In this document: in pieces, positions 51,149-58,681 of the stretch
Position numbering within the stretch: position 1 is the stretch's first letter
Layout: the number at the start of each line of letters is the position of its first letter
Origin: Streptomyces cyaneofuscatus
GTDB lineage: Bacteria; Actinomycetota; Actinomycetes; Streptomycetales; Streptomycetaceae
NCBI RefSeq assembly: GCF_000718135.1
Contig: NZ_JOEM01000016.1
Location: 254,234-318,233, forward strand
Length of the DNA stretch: 64,000 nucleotides
Direction of reading: 5' to 3'
Made by a program: the position numbers and the translations under genes
Notes under the pieces: generated by a model
The model's input: only the letters and a program-made list of their open reading frames with translations
Database searches by the model: none
What the model was told of the DNA's origin: nothing

Positions 51149-52315
51149 ATGACGGAGCGTGTGTCCGGCACCCCCGGACGGCGGGCCCTTCTGGGCGCCG
51201 CGGTCCTCTCCACCGCGGCCCTGGGCCTCGCCGGTACAGCACAGGCGCAGGCCGCCGAGCGGGGACGCGGCGGCCACGGGGGCGGCCACGGCTCGTTGCG
51301 GGACCTGCCCGTGCCGACCGTGATCGGCCACCGCGGGGCCAGCGGCTACCGCCCCGAGCACACCCTCGGCTCCTACCAGCTGGCACTCGACCTGGGCGCG
51401 CACATCGTGGAGCAGGACCTCGTGCCCACCAAGGACGGCCACCTCGTCTGCCGGCACGAGAACGACATCACCGCCACCACGGACGTCGCCGACCACCCCG
51501 AGTTCGCCGGCCGCAAGGCCACCAAGAAGATCGACGGCGTCAGCTACACCGGCTGGTTCACCGAGGACTTCACCCTCGCCGAGCTCAAGACCCTGCGGGC
51601 CACGGAGCGCATCCCCGGCAACCGCCCCGACAACACCCTCTACGACGGCCGCTGGACCATCCCCACCTTCGAGGAGGTCCTGCGCTGGGCCGACCAGGAG
51701 GGCCGCAAGCGCAAAAAGCCCGTCTGGCTGTACGTGGAGACCAAGCACCCCACGTACTTCCGGAACCTGGGCCTCGGCCTGGAGGAGCCGCTCGCCCGGC
51801 TGCTGCGCCGCTACGGCCGGGACCGCAGGAACGCCCCGCTCATCCTCCAGTCCTTCGAGCCGAGCTCCGTCCAGCGCCTCGCCCGGCTGGTGGACACCCC
51901 GCGGATCGTGCTGCTCTCCGGCCCGACGACCCGCCCCTGGGACTTCGTCGAGTCGGGTGACCCGCGCACGGTGGCCGACCTCGTGACCCCCGCCGGGCTG
52001 AAGTGGATCGCCTCCTACGCCCAGGGCATCGGCCCCACGCTCGACCTGGTCATCCCCAAGGACGCCGCGGGCCGGCTCACCACGCCGACCACGCTGGTGA
52101 AGGACGCGCACGCGCGCGGCCTGCTCCTGCACCCGTACACGCTGCGCAACGAGAACAGCTTCCTGCCCGCCGACTTCCGGCGCGGCACCGACCCCAACGG
52201 CTACGGGGACGTCTTCGGCGCCGCCGCCGCGTACTTCGCCACCGGCATCGACGGCCTCTTCTCCGACCACCCGGACACCGCGCTGCTCGCGGCGGCGGAC
52301 TTCGACGGGCGCTGA
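51149..52315 (+). CDS. Secreted glycerophosphodiester phosphodiesterase
   Basis: Hydrolyses glycerophosphodiesters to glycerol-3-phosphate and an alcohol outside the cell, recovering phosphate. 388 residues; an Arg-Arg signal peptide (TPGRRALLGAAVLSTAALGLAG) suggests Tat export. Catalytic segments: VIGHRGASGYRPEHT, EQDLVPTKDGHLVCRHE and the C-terminal TGIDGLFSDHPD. GDPDs of this kind are often induced by phosphate starvation, but I found no clear PHO box. Divergent from plsC. Confidence 0.92.
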   Translation: MTERVSGTPGRRALLGAAVLSTAALGLAGTAQAQAAERGRGGHGGGHGSLRDLPVPTVIGHRGASGYRPEHTLGSYQLALDLGAHIVEQDLVPTKDGHLVCRHENDITATTDVADHPEFAGRKATKKIDGVSYTGWFTEDFTLAELKTLRATERIPGNRPDNTLYDGRWTIPTFEEVLRWADQEGRKRKKPVWLYVETKHPTYFRNLGLGLEEPLARLLRRYGRDRRNAPLILQSFEPSSVQRLARLVDTPRIVLLSGPTTRPWDFVESGDPRTVADLVTPAGLKWIASYAQGIGPTLDLVIPKDAAGRLTTPTTLVKDAHARGLLLHPYTLRNENSFLPADFRRGTDPNGYGDVFGAAAAYFATGIDGLFSDHPDTALLAAADFDGR

Positions 52316-52329
52316 GCGCCACCTCGTAG

Positions 52330-52352
52330 GGGCCCGGCCGCCGACCGGGCCC
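52330..52352 (+). terminator. Hairpin after the GDPD gene
   Basis: GGGCCCGG 52330-52337 pairs with CCGGGCCC 52345-52352, loop CCGCCGA. Confidence 0.6.
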
Positions 52353-52446
52353 GTACGCACGTCAGCACCGCGCCCGTACCTGCCCCGGTCGGGTGGTGCC
52401 GTGCGCCCGGGGCAACCGGCCGGGCCACCACCACGTCCGCCGGGGC

Positions 52447-53001
52447 ATGACGCTTCTCGATCATGAACCCGACCGGACCGCCGCCACCGCCCACGTCGTC
52501 CGCGCCTTACAGCCCCTGGTGCGGGCGGAGGCGAGAGCCGAGGCACCCGCCGCCGGCCTCGACCCCGCCGACCTCGAACAGACCGTATGGCTGCGGCTGC
52601 TGGAGCGCCCCGCCGCGGCCGTGCCGCCCCGCGACCCGGCCCGCTGGGTGCGCGACACCGTCCGCGCGGAGGCCCGCAAGGGGCGCCGCGCGGTCCGGCG
52701 GGAACGCCCGTACGCCGGAACGGAACCCGCCGCCCCGGCCGCCGGCTCCCCGGAACGGGCCGCGCTCGGAGCCGCCGAACGCCGGGCGCTCCGCGCCGCG
52801 ATGGCCCGGCTGCCCGGACGCTGCTCCCGGCTGCTGGACGCGATGCTGGCGCCCACCGACCCGACCTACCGCGAAATCGCAGGGGAGTTGGGTATGTCAC
52901 AGGGGAGTTTGGGCCCGATCCGTTCCCGTTGCCTTGGATGTCTGCGCAGAATGCTGGCGGCGGAGGTTGTCGCCCCTGAACTGCGGGGAAGAGGGCGGTA
53001 G
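52447..53001 (+). CDS. ECF-like sigma factor / sigma-70 region 4 protein with a TTA codon
   Basis: A 184-residue protein starting ATG 52447 (MTLLDHEPDRTAATAHVV). A region-2-like helical part (LDPADLEQTVWLRLLERPAAAVPPRDPARWVRDTVRAEARKGRRAVRRE) and a region-4 helix-turn-helix (PTYREIAGELGMSQGSLGPIRSRCLGCLRRML) fit a small sigma factor. Codon 21 (52507-52509) is TTA, which in Streptomyces needs the bldA tRNA, so expression is likely tied to development. No anti-sigma gene is adjacent; the GNAT gene follows after 36 bases. Confidence 0.82.
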   Translation: MTLLDHEPDRTAATAHVVRALQPLVRAEARAEAPAAGLDPADLEQTVWLRLLERPAAAVPPRDPARWVRDTVRAEARKGRRAVRRERPYAGTEPAAPAAGSPERAALGAAERRALRAAMARLPGRCSRLLDAMLAPTDPTYREIAGELGMSQGSLGPIRSRCLGCLRRMLAAEVVAPELRGRGR

Positions 53002-53037
53002 GCAACCGGGCGACAGGTGAGCGGGAGGCGTGCACAC

Positions 53038-53541
53038 ATGGGCATGAGCGTGATCATCTCGGCGGCGACGGCACAGGACGTGGAGCAGATCTTCCGGCTC
53101 CAGTACCTCTGCTTCCAGCGCGAGGCCGAGCTGTACGACAACTACCGGATCGACCCGCTCGTCCAGACCCTCGACGCGGTACGCGGCGAAGTCGGCGACG
53201 ACCTGGTCTTCGTGGCGCGCCTCGGCGACGAAGTCGTGGGTTCGGTACGCGGATTCACCGACCCGGACGGTACGGGCCAGATCGGCAAGCTCTGCGTCCA
53301 CCCCCGGCTCCAGGGCCACGGGCTCGGCACCCGCCTGCTGAACGCGGCGGAGGCGGCCCTGGCTGCCGACCGCGCCGCCACCCGCTTCCGGCTGCACACC
53401 GGACACCGCAGCGAGAGCAACCTGCGGCTCTACCGGCGGGCCGGATACGCCCAGGTCGGCAACGCCACGGGCACGGACGGCGTCCGGCTCATCCTGCTGG
53501 AGAAGGAAGCGGCGGCCCAGGAGTTCGTGGCCAGCGCCTGA
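53038..53541 (+). CDS. GNAT family N-acetyltransferase
   Basis: A 167-residue acetyltransferase; the CoA-binding loop is CVHPRLQGHGLGTRLLNAAE (Q/R-x-x-G-x-G type). It would acetylate an amino group of an unknown small molecule or protein. ATG 53038 is preceded by GGGAGG. Directly downstream of the sigma-like gene and possibly cotranscribed. Confidence 0.88.
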   Translation: MGMSVIISAATAQDVEQIFRLQYLCFQREAELYDNYRIDPLVQTLDAVRGEVGDDLVFVARLGDEVVGSVRGFTDPDGTGQIGKLCVHPRLQGHGLGTRLLNAAEAALAADRAATRFRLHTGHRSESNLRLYRRAGYAQVGNATGTDGVRLILLEKEAAAQEFVASA

Positions 53542-53546
53542 TCCCT

Positions 53547-53569
53547 GCCCGGCCGGCGACCGGCCGGGC
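53547..53569. terminator. Bidirectional hairpin after the GNAT gene
   Basis: GCCCGGCCGG 53547-53556 pairs with CCGGCCGGGC 53560-53569 around a CGA loop. Confidence 0.75.
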
Positions 53570-53570
53570 G

Positions 53571-54062
53571 TCAGGCCCTCTTGGCGCGCCGCAGCCAGAT
53601 CATCCCGGTGACCGGCAGGATCACCGGGATGAACAGGTACCCCATCCCGAAGTCCGACCAGACGGTGGAATCCGGGAAGGCGGACGGTTCGGCCAGCGTC
53701 CAGGCGCCGACGGCGAGGACGCCCAGCAGCTCGGCGGCGCAGCACACCAGCGCCGCCCGGCGGGCCCTCTCGCCGCCGCGCACCAGCGAGTACGTGATGA
53801 ACCCGTAGACGACGGCGGCGACGGCCGAGAGCGAGTAGGCGAGCGGCGCCCGGTCGAAGCCCCGGACCACCTCGACGATGGAACGCGAGGCCGCCGCGAC
53901 CGTGAACACCCCGTAGAACCAGACGAGCACCCGGCCGGGACCCGTGCCCAGCTCGAAGGACGGCTTCGCCGCCGCGTCGGCCTCGGGGCGAGGTGCCATG
54001 TCGGCCTCGGAGCGGGCCACCGCATCCGCCTCGGGGCGTTCGGTGTCACTCACGTCAGTCAC
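53571..54062 (-). CDS. Four-helix membrane protein
   Basis: A 163-residue membrane protein of unknown role. An acidic 35-residue N-terminus is followed by helices VLVWFYGVFTVAAASRSIV, PLAYSLSAVAAVVYGFITYSL, ALVCCAAELLGVLAVGAWTL and GYLFIPVILPVTGMIWL. Starts at GTG 54062, overlapping the end of the upstream membrane-protein gene by eight bases, so both form an operon and may make one complex. Confidence 0.8.
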   Translation of the reverse strand: MTDVSDTERPEADAVARSEADMAPRPEADAAAKPSFELGTGPGRVLVWFYGVFTVAAASRSIVEVVRGFDRAPLAYSLSAVAAVVYGFITYSLVRGGERARRAALVCCAAELLGVLAVGAWTLAEPSAFPDSTVWSDFGMGYLFIPVILPVTGMIWLRRAKRA

Positions 54063-54414
54063 CCCAGATGTCGTAGAGCCGTACTTCGAGGACCGCCAGC
54101 ACCACGGCGCCCGCCGCCACCGTCACCGAACCCCAGCGGGTCCGCTCGGACAGCGACAGCACCCCGGCCGCCGGCACGGCCGCGAACGAGCCGATCAGAT
54201 AGGCGATGAACACCGCCATCCCCTGCTCCGGCCGCTCCCCGCGCGCCAGCTGCACGATGCCCACCACCAGCTGCGCGAAGGCCAGCACGGTCACGACGGC
54301 CATCCCGATGAAGTGCCAGTCCTTCGTCGGCTGGTCCTTGTAGGCGGCGTGTCCACACCAGGCGGCGAGGAGGAGCGCGGTCACGGCGACCGCGACCGTC
54401 AGGGCGTCAAGCAT
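54055..54414 (-). CDS. Small integral membrane protein
   Basis: 119 residues with four hydrophobic helices (LTVAVAVTALLLAAWCGHAA; FIGMAVVTVLAFAQLVVGIVQLA; AVFIAYLIGSFAAVPAAGVL; VTVAAGAVVLAVLEVRLYDIW). No family recognised. First gene of the two-gene membrane operon on the minus strand. The 54415-54649 gap upstream holds no gene I can support; a TATAAG at about 54579 may be part of a promoter. Confidence 0.78.
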   Translation of the reverse strand: MLDALTVAVAVTALLLAAWCGHAAYKDQPTKDWHFIGMAVVTVLAFAQLVVGIVQLARGERPEQGMAVFIAYLIGSFAAVPAAGVLSLSERTRWGSVTVAAGAVVLAVLEVRLYDIWGD

Positions 54415-54649
54415 GTAGCGAGGGTATTACGGCCGCACCGCCCGCCCGCGTGCGGCCCCGCCCGCCCCGGCCCGGTGGCACCACGGTGCCGCGGATCGTG
54501 GCCTTGGCCACAACGACCACCCGCACCATCCCCGCGGCCGCCCGCCCCCAGAGCCGTACGTCCCCCTCGCTCACCCCTATAAGTACAGGTCAGAGCCTTA
54601 CGGCCGTACGTCGTCGAGTCGCCCCGAAAGTACACCGCCGACCATCCAC

Positions 54650-54672
54650 GGCTGTCCGGAATGCGGACAGCC
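54650..54672. promoter_or_regulatory. Inverted repeat upstream of the met leader
   Basis: GGCTGTCCG 54650-54658 pairs with CGGACAGCC 54664-54672, loop GAATG. It is 40 bases before the leader-peptide start and could be an operator for a methionine or cysteine regulator, or a terminator for upstream transcription. Confidence 0.5.
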
Positions 54673-54711
54673 GGGTTCGTGCCCAGGCGTACGTCTGTTT
54701 TACTGGGGCGC

Positions 54712-54798
54712 ATGACCACGACGAGCAGCCGCACCCTTGCGACCGAGGCGATCAGTACGCCCGGTGCTCGTTGTATGTGTCGAATGCGCGCCTTCTGA
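54712..54798 (+). CDS. Putative Cys/Met leader peptide of metNIQ
   Basis: A 28-codon reading frame (MTTTSSRTLATEAISTPGAR then CMCRMRAF) ending with four Cys/Met codons in five. It has no visible ribosome-binding site; a TTTACT/TACTGG -10-like sequence at 54699-54706 places the transcript start near the ATG, so it is probably leaderless, as are other actinobacterial Cys leader peptides. It lies 205 bases before metN. Ribosome stalling at these codons when Cys or Met is low would control a following RNA structure. Confidence 0.6.
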   Translation: MTTTSSRTLATEAISTPGARCMCRMRAF

Positions 54799-54812
54799 GG
54801 GCCCCCGCCTGA

Positions 54813-54834
54813 GTCTCGCGCCCCGAAGCGAGAC
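54813..54834 (+). promoter_or_regulatory. Hairpin following the met leader peptide
   Basis: GTCTCGC 54813-54819 pairs with GCGAGAC 54828-54834, loop GCCCCGAA. It begins 14 bases after the leader-peptide stop, where an attenuator would be. The rest of the leader (54835-55003) shows no SAM-riboswitch core that I can find. Confidence 0.5.
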
Positions 54835-55003
54835 CGAGCCTGCGCCGTTCGCCCCCCGTGGAACGAGCCGCCCGAGCATGCGCTGTCCCCGGCCGACCGC
54901 CGTACACAGCCGTGCTGAGACGTAAACCGGCCGACCAGCCCGAAGTCAGTCTCTTCAGACGTTTGCCCCGTGCCCGGCGGACACCCGCGCCGCGCACTCG
55001 ACA

Positions 55004-56101
55004 GTGACGGAAACCCCTGTGATCACCACGACGGGCCTCACGAAGGTCTACCAGTCGCGCGACCGTGAGGTCACCGCGATCGACGGAGTCGACCTCCACG
55101 TCCGCGAGGGCGAGGTATACGGCGTCATCGGACAGAGCGGCGCCGGGAAGTCCTCCCTCATCCGCTGCGTCAACCTGCTGGAGCGCCCCACCTCCGGCAC
55201 GGTGACCGTGGCCGGCCAGGACCTCACCGCCCTCGCCGGGCGCGGCCGCCGGGCGAGCGCGGAGCTGCGCGCGGCCCGCACCCGGATCGGCATGGTCTTC
55301 CAGCACTTCAACCTGCTGGACTCGCGCACCGTCCTGGACAACGTGGAGCTCCCGCTGGAGATCCTCGGAGTCTCCGGCCAGGAGCGCACCCGCAAGGCCA
55401 AGGAGCTCCTCGACCTGGTCGGCCTCGCCGACAAGGGGAAGTCCTACCCCAAGCAGCTCTCCGGCGGCCAGAAGCAGCGCGTGGGCATAGCCCGCGCCCT
55501 GGCGGGCGACCCCAAGGTGCTGCTCTCGGACGAGGCGACCTCCGCCCTCGACCCCGAGACCACCCGCTCCATCCTCCAACTGCTGCGCGACCTCAACCAG
55601 CAGCTCGGCCTCACCATCCTGCTGATCACCCACGAGATGGACGTCGTCAAGACGATCTGCGACTCCGCCGCCCTCATGCAGCGGGGCAGGATCGTGGAGT
55701 CCGGCACGGTCGGCGGACTGCTCGCCACCCCCGGCTCCGAGCTGGCGAGCGAGCTGTTCCCGGTCGGCGGGACCGCCTCCGGGCCCGACCGCACCGTCGT
55801 GGACGTCACCTTCCACGGGGAGGCCGCCACCCAGCCGGTGATCTCGCAGCTCTCCCGTACGTACAACATCGACATCTCGATCCTCGGCGCCGCGATGGAC
55901 ACCGTCGGCGGCAAGCAGATCGGCCGGATGCGCATCGAGCTGCCCGGCCGGTTCGAGGAGAACGTCGTCCCCATCGGCTTCCTGCGCGAACAGGGCCTCC
56001 AGGCCGAGGTCGTCGAGGACGAGAACGGCCCCCGGGCCCGCGCCGCCGCAACCGTCCCCGAGCAGGCGCCCGCCGCGATCACCAAGGAGGCCGTCAAGTG
56101 A
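55004..56101 (+). CDS. metN: Methionine ABC transporter ATP-binding protein
   Basis: ATPase of the MetNIQ importer. 365 residues; Walker A GQSGAGKSS, Q-loop VFQHFNLLDSRTV, signature LSGGQKQRVGIARAL, Walker B VLLSDEATSALDPET. The C-terminal NIL domain (VIDVTFHGEAATQPVISQLSRTYNIDISILGAAMDTVGG-like region, residues about 265-345) senses methionine and inhibits transport. GTG 55004; a second GTG at 55019 is possible. Confidence 0.95.
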   Translation: MTETPVITTTGLTKVYQSRDREVTAIDGVDLHVREGEVYGVIGQSGAGKSSLIRCVNLLERPTSGTVTVAGQDLTALAGRGRRASAELRAARTRIGMVFQHFNLLDSRTVLDNVELPLEILGVSGQERTRKAKELLDLVGLADKGKSYPKQLSGGQKQRVGIARALAGDPKVLLSDEATSALDPETTRSILQLLRDLNQQLGLTILLITHEMDVVKTICDSAALMQRGRIVESGTVGGLLATPGSELASELFPVGGTASGPDRTVVDVTFHGEAATQPVISQLSRTYNIDISILGAAMDTVGGKQIGRMRIELPGRFEENVVPIGFLREQGLQAEVVEDENGPRARAAATVPEQAPAAITKEAVK

Positions 56102-56766
56102 CCTGGTCCGAAATGCAGCCCCTGCTGACCCAGGGCACCTTCGACACCCTCTACATGGTGCTGTGGTCGGCGCTGGTCACCGTCCTCGGCGGACTGCCGC
56201 TCGGCGTCCTGCTCGTCCTCACCGACAAGGGCGGTCTGCTCCAGAACACCGCGGTGAACAAGGTCACCGGCGTGATCGTGAACATCGGCCGCTCGCTGCC
56301 GTTCATCATCCTGCTGATCGCCCTGATCCCCTTCACCACCTGGGTCGTCGGCACCTTCATCGGCCCCACCGCGATGATCGTCCCGCTCGCCGTCGGCGCC
56401 ATCCCGTTCTTCGCCCGGCTCGTCGAGACGGCGATCCGGGAGGTCGACCACGGGCTCGTCGAGGCGGTGCAGTCGATGGGCGGCTCCATCCCCACCATCG
56501 TCCGCAAGGTGCTCCTGCCGCAGGCCCTGCCCTCGCTCGTCTCGGGTGTCACCACCACCCTCATCGTGCTCATCGGCTACTCCGCGATGGCCGGTGCGGT
56601 CGGCGGCGAAGGGCTCGGCTCCAAGGCCGTGACCTACGGATTCCAGCGCTTCGACAACCAGTTCATGCTGATCACCGTCGCGCTCCTCATCGTGCTCGTC
56701 AGCGTGATCCAGCTGATCGGCGACATCATCGTGCGGCTGCTGGCCCGCCGCGGCCGCACCGCCTAG
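56098..56766 (+). CDS. metI: Methionine ABC transporter permease
   Basis: A 222-residue inner-membrane permease with five helices and the EAA-type coupling loop (ETAIREVDHGLVEAVQSMGGS then IPTIVRKVLLPQALPS). GTG 56098 overlaps the metN stop by GTGA. Confidence 0.95.
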   Translation: MTWSEMQPLLTQGTFDTLYMVLWSALVTVLGGLPLGVLLVLTDKGGLLQNTAVNKVTGVIVNIGRSLPFIILLIALIPFTTWVVGTFIGPTAMIVPLAVGAIPFFARLVETAIREVDHGLVEAVQSMGGSIPTIVRKVLLPQALPSLVSGVTTTLIVLIGYSAMAGAVGGEGLGSKAVTYGFQRFDNQFMLITVALLIVLVSVIQLIGDIIVRLLARRGRTA

Positions 56767-56860
56767 GCCGTCGGCCGCCCTCCCTCTGAACTTTCCGTCC
56801 CCATCAAGCCCGAACTCCTTGTCCGGGCGCACCATCACCACTGAGAAAGAGGCACTTTTC

Positions 56861-57727
56861 GTGCGCAAGAACATCAAGATCACCGCAGCCGTCGCGTCCG
56901 CCGCCGCCCTCGCCCTGGGCCTGAGCGCCTGCGGTACGGACTCCGACCCGGCCTCCAAGAGCGAGAGCGGCGCCAAGGCCGACACATCCAAGGCCCTGGT
57001 CGTCGCCGCGTCCCCGACGCCGCACGCCGACATCCTGAACTTCGTCAAGAAGAACCTGGCGGAGAAGGAGGGCCTCAAGCTGGAGGTCAAGGAGTTCACG
57101 GACTACGTCCTGCCGAACACCGCCACCCAGAACGGCCAGGTCGACGCCAACTTCTTCCAGCACAAGCCGTACCTGGACGACTTCAACGCGAAGAACAAGA
57201 CCACCATCGTCCCGGTCGTCAACGTGCACCTGGAGCCCCTCGGTCTCTACTCCAAGAAGATCAAGGACCTCAAGGACATCAAGGCCGGCCAGACCATCGC
57301 CGTCCCCAACGACACCACCAACGGCGGCCGCGCCCTCCAGCTGCTCGCCGAGAACGGCCTGATCACGCTCAAGGACGGCGTCGGCACCTCCGCCAAGCTG
57401 AGCGACATCACCGACAAGAAGGGCCTGGAGTTCAAGGAGCTGGAGGCCGCCACCGTGCCCCGCGCCCTGAACGACGTGGACGCCGCCGTCATCAACGGCA
57501 ACTACGCCCTGGAGGCCAAGCTCTCCCCGGCCAAGGACTCCCTCGCCCTGGAGAAGGCCGAGGGCAACCCGTACGCCAACTTCCTGGCGGTCAAGGAGGG
57601 CAACGAGAAGGACCCGCGGGTCGAGAAGCTCGCCAAGCTGCTCAACTCCGACGAGGTGAAGAAGTTCATCGAGGACACCTACCAGGGCTCGATCATCTCC
57701 TCCTTCGGCGCCCCGGCCACGTCCTGA
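56861..57727 (+). CDS. metQ: Methionine-binding lipoprotein
   Basis: Substrate-binding lipoprotein of MetNIQ, 288 residues. Signal with lipobox LSAC ends near residue 25. NlpA-family core: VVAASPTPHADILNFVKKNL, KEFTDYVLPNTATQNGQVDANFFQHKPYLDDF and AVINGNYALEAKLSPAKD. GTG 56861 after GAAAGAGG. The 95-base gap from metI is within normal operon range. Confidence 0.95.
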   Translation: MRKNIKITAAVASAAALALGLSACGTDSDPASKSESGAKADTSKALVVAASPTPHADILNFVKKNLAEKEGLKLEVKEFTDYVLPNTATQNGQVDANFFQHKPYLDDFNAKNKTTIVPVVNVHLEPLGLYSKKIKDLKDIKAGQTIAVPNDTTNGGRALQLLAENGLITLKDGVGTSAKLSDITDKKGLEFKELEAATVPRALNDVDAAVINGNYALEAKLSPAKDSLALEKAEGNPYANFLAVKEGNEKDPRVEKLAKLLNSDEVKKFIEDTYQGSIISSFGAPATS

Positions 57728-57760
57728 CCCCCGCCAAGTCCTGACCTCCATCAGGCACTT

Positions 57761-57812
57761 GCCCGCCGGAGCCCCGCCCCTTCCCCCGGGAAGGCGCGGG
57801 GCTCCGGCGGGC
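57761..57812 (+). terminator. Terminator after metQ
   Basis: GCCCGCCGGAGCCCCGC 57761-57777 pairs with GCGGGGCTCCGGCGGGC 57796-57812, with further CCTT/AAGG pairing inside. Confidence 0.82.
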
Positions 57813-57854
57813 GGACCCGCCCATACGCACCGCGGATGCGATGCTGCATGCTGT

Positions 57855-57888
57855 GCTTTTACCCGGTCTTCGCTTTTACCCGGTCTTC
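57855..57888. repeat. 17-bp perfect tandem duplication before a GNAT gene
   Basis: GCTTTTACCCGGTCTTC occurs twice head to tail (57855-57871 and 57872-57888), 15 bases upstream of ATG 57904. It lies where a promoter or leader is expected, so copy number could affect expression. Confidence 0.9.
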
Positions 57889-57903
57889 TGCATGGAGCTG
57901 CGC

Positions 57904-58551
57904 ATGACTACCACCTTTCCGTCCGTCTCCATCAGCACGGACAGGTTGGTGATGCGTCCCTTCGAGATGGCGGACATCCCCGCGTACATCGAGATGATGA
58001 ACGACGAGGCGGTCATCGCATGGACCGACGGGCCGCACCCGTACGCCCAGGTCGACGCCGAACGCTGGGTCCGCAGAATCGCCCCCGGGGAACGCACCTC
58101 GGGCCGCGGCATCGCCCTCGCCGTCACCGAGTTCCTCACCCAGCGGCTCGTCGGCAGCGTCCAGCTCCTCAACACCGACTGGCGCACCCTGGCCACCGAG
58201 GTCCGCTACATCACCGCCCCCTGGGCGCGCGGCGAGGGGTACGCCACCGAATCCGTGCTGGCGGTCGCCGAATGGCTATTCCGCGACCAGGGCTTCGAAC
58301 GCATCGAGCTGCGCACCCCCGCCGACAACACCGCCTCCCAGCAGGTCGCGCAGAAGCTCGGCTGCATCAGCGAGGGCGTCCTGCGCAACGCCCGGATCGC
58401 CCGGACCCGGACCGAGAACGGCACCGACGGCGGCTGGACCGACATCCGTACCGACCTGATCGTCTGGGGCCTCCTCCCCGAGGACCTCGAAGGCGTCGCC
58501 GAGCAGCTGGCCGACGCCGGCGGCTACGGCACGTACAACGACTGGAAGTGA
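57904..58551 (+). CDS. GNAT acetyltransferase, RimJ/RimL type
   Basis: A 215-residue GNAT from ATG 57904 (MTTTFPSVSISTDRLVMRPFEMADIPAYIEMMND). RimJ/L pattern: TDRLVMRPFEMADI at the start, WARGEGYATESVLAVAEWLF as CoA loop, and RIELRTPADNTASQQVAQKLGCISEGVLRNA. It would acetylate an N-terminal amine or an antibiotic; substrate unknown. The frame is open upstream to 57841, through the 17-bp tandem repeat, which argues for the internal start. Confidence 0.88.
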   Translation: MTTTFPSVSISTDRLVMRPFEMADIPAYIEMMNDEAVIAWTDGPHPYAQVDAERWVRRIAPGERTSGRGIALAVTEFLTQRLVGSVQLLNTDWRTLATEVRYITAPWARGEGYATESVLAVAEWLFRDQGFERIELRTPADNTASQQVAQKLGCISEGVLRNARIARTRTENGTDGGWTDIRTDLIVWGLLPEDLEGVAEQLADAGGYGTYNDWK

Positions 58552-58681
58552 CCCCGCACGGGCCGGGCGCTGCCTGGCCCAGGCCCCCGGCCGGCCCCTG
58601 ATCCCGACCAGGTACTCTCACCCCTGCCCGCCACCGCCGGGCAGCCCCGCCCCCTCCGACACCCCCAGGAGACAGACGACG

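Noticed and set aside
54835..55003. SAM riboswitch before metN
   Set aside because: I looked for the S-box core and kink-turn motifs and did not see them.
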